Part shown: positions 5,724-6,239 of the stretch, piece by piece
Numbering within the stretch: position 1 is the first letter of the stretch
Layout: every line of letters starts with the position of its first letter
From: Pseudomonadota bacterium
GTDB taxonomy: Bacteria > Pseudomonadota > Alphaproteobacteria > Parvibaculales > Parvibaculaceae
Assembly (NCBI GenBank): GCA_021780275.1
Contig: JAJXZC010000735.1
Coordinates: forward strand, 1 to 6,239
Direction of reading: 5' to 3'
DNA length: 6,239 nt
Position numbers and translations under genes: made by a program
The notes under the pieces: generated by a model
The model's input: the letters and a program-made list of their open reading frames with translations, nothing else
The model's database searches: none
Told to the model about the DNA's origin: nothing

Positions 5724-6188
5724 TTACTCCTGATCGGGCGGCGGCGCATCACCCATTGGACCGGCACCGTTTTGCTGCGCGAGCTGCTGCATGCGCTCGC
5801 GCAATTTCTGCGAACCGGCTTCAAACTCCGCTTTGGAAAGCTTGCCGTCACCATTGGTATCCATCCGCGTGAAGATGGCATGAGCATGCTTCCCGCGCAT
5901 CTCGGCGCGGCGCGCTTCCTGCTCGGCGCGGCGCTTCTCATTCGCGGCCTTCAATTCGGCTTCGGTGACGAAACCATCGTGATTGGTGTCGGCGGCATCG
6001 AAGCGCTTGTCTGCGCCCGCTTTCCATTCGTCGTCGGAGATCTTGCCGTCGTGGTTCGTATCGAGACGCTCCATCATCTGTTGACGGAACTGGGCACCGT
6101 CGGGCGGTGTCTGGGCAAATGCCGGCAGCGACAGCCCCAAGGCAATCGCGCCAATGCCAATCCAGATTTCTTTCCTGAAACTGCTCAT
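5724..6188 (-). CDS. Secreted EF-hand calcium-binding protein
   Basis: A 154-residue protein with a cleavable-looking signal peptide: basic start SSFRKE, hydrophobic core (about 8-20) and an AFA|Q cleavage site after residue 25. Three canonical 12-residue EF-hand loops follow: DTNHDGKISDDE (43-54), DTNHDGFVTEAE (67-78) and DTNGDGKLSKAE (110-121). Each has D1, N3, D5, G6 and E12, so calcium binding is likely. A charged helix (81-104) rich in Arg, Glu and Ala separates loops 2 and 3, and the tail is Pro/Gln-rich. No transmembrane anchor remains after cleavage, so it should be soluble in the periplasm. The ATG at 6188 has GGGAG 6 nt upstream. It is the first visible gene of the cluster, 3 nt before the sigma gene. 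It could buffer or sense periplasmic calcium for the sigma pathway, but that link is inferred from position only. Confidence 0.88.
   Translation of the reverse strand: MSSFRKEIWIGIGAIALGLSLPAFAQTPPDGAQFRQQMMERLDTNHDGKISDDEWKAGADKRFDAADTNHDGFVTEAELKAANEKRRAEQEARRAEMRGKHAHAIFTRMDTNGDGKLSKAEFEAGSQKLRERMQQLAQQNGAGPMGDAPPPDQE
5727..5731 (-). promoter_or_regulatory. Shine-Dalgarno AGGAG deciding the TTG start of the sigma gene
   Basis: AGGAG on the minus strand lies in the last codons of the EF-hand gene, just before its TAA (5724-5726), and 6 nt before the TTG at 5720. It is the best ribosome-binding site near the sigma gene and makes TTG the most likely start. It also ties sigma translation to termination on the EF-hand message. 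Confidence 0.65.
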
Positions 6189-6239
6189 GTCTCGCTCCCG
6201 ATACCTGAAATAAGATGGCCGGAAGCGTGATACCCATAG
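6189..6239 (-). other. Partial 5' leader of the EF-hand/sigma operon
   Basis: Only 51 bases upstream of the EF-hand start are in the window. They contain its Shine-Dalgarno (plus-strand ctccc, 6195-6199) and two copies of the hexamer gatacc 29 bp apart (6200-6205 and 6229-6234). I see no convincing -35/-10 pair of the housekeeping or ECF type here, so the promoter probably lies beyond the right edge. Confidence 0.4.

Noticed and set aside
6200..6234. Direct hexamer repeat gatacc in the leader as an operator
   Set aside because: Six-base words recur by chance, the 29-bp period is not a clean set of helical turns, and the upstream context is cut off.

Overview
The window carries seven tightly packed genes, all read from the minus strand (right to left), with no intergenic stretch over 55 bp. 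It has no RNA gene, insertion sequence or CRISPR array. The high-GC codon use, the anti-sigma style ('AYG...HRWP..ER', cytoplasmic N-terminus, one membrane span) and the accessory gene set all suggest a chromosomal segment of an alphaproteobacterium. That placement is an inference from protein style, not from a marker gene.

The upstream half (6188 down to 3882) is a signalling cassette. In transcription order it encodes a secreted EF-hand protein with three canonical calcium-binding loops, an ECF-type RNA polymerase sigma factor, a single-span putative anti-sigma factor, and a membrane-anchored periplasmic protein of the Spy/CpxP/CnrX-like heavy-metal sensor type. Junctions are tight. The sigma factor appears to start at a TTG whose Shine-Dalgarno lies at the 3' end of the EF-hand gene, just before its stop codon. 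The anti-sigma stop and the sensor start overlap as ATGA. A plausible reading is that the sensor and perhaps the EF-hand protein report periplasmic conditions (metal, calcium, envelope stress) to the anti-sigma, which releases the sigma factor.

The downstream half (3839 down to 11) is a metabolic cassette. It encodes a DAO-family FAD-dependent oxidoreductase (PuuB/OrdL-like), a glutamine-synthetase-fold enzyme of the gamma-glutamyl-amine ligase type (PuuA/GlnT-like), and a leaderless GH84 beta-N-acetylglucosaminidase (O-GlcNAcase-like). The three are joined by ATGA and GTGA 4-bp overlaps, so they are almost certainly co-translated. The ligase plus oxidase pair recalls the gamma-glutamylated amine pathway; the GH84 enzyme as third member is the surprising part.

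The two halves are separated by only 42 bp. That gap contains an imperfect stem-loop that would bury the Shine-Dalgarno of the oxidoreductase gene and that has no U-tract, so it looks more like a translational control element than a terminator. The left edge may cut the start codon of a further gene in the same operon, and the right edge cuts the promoter region of the first gene.
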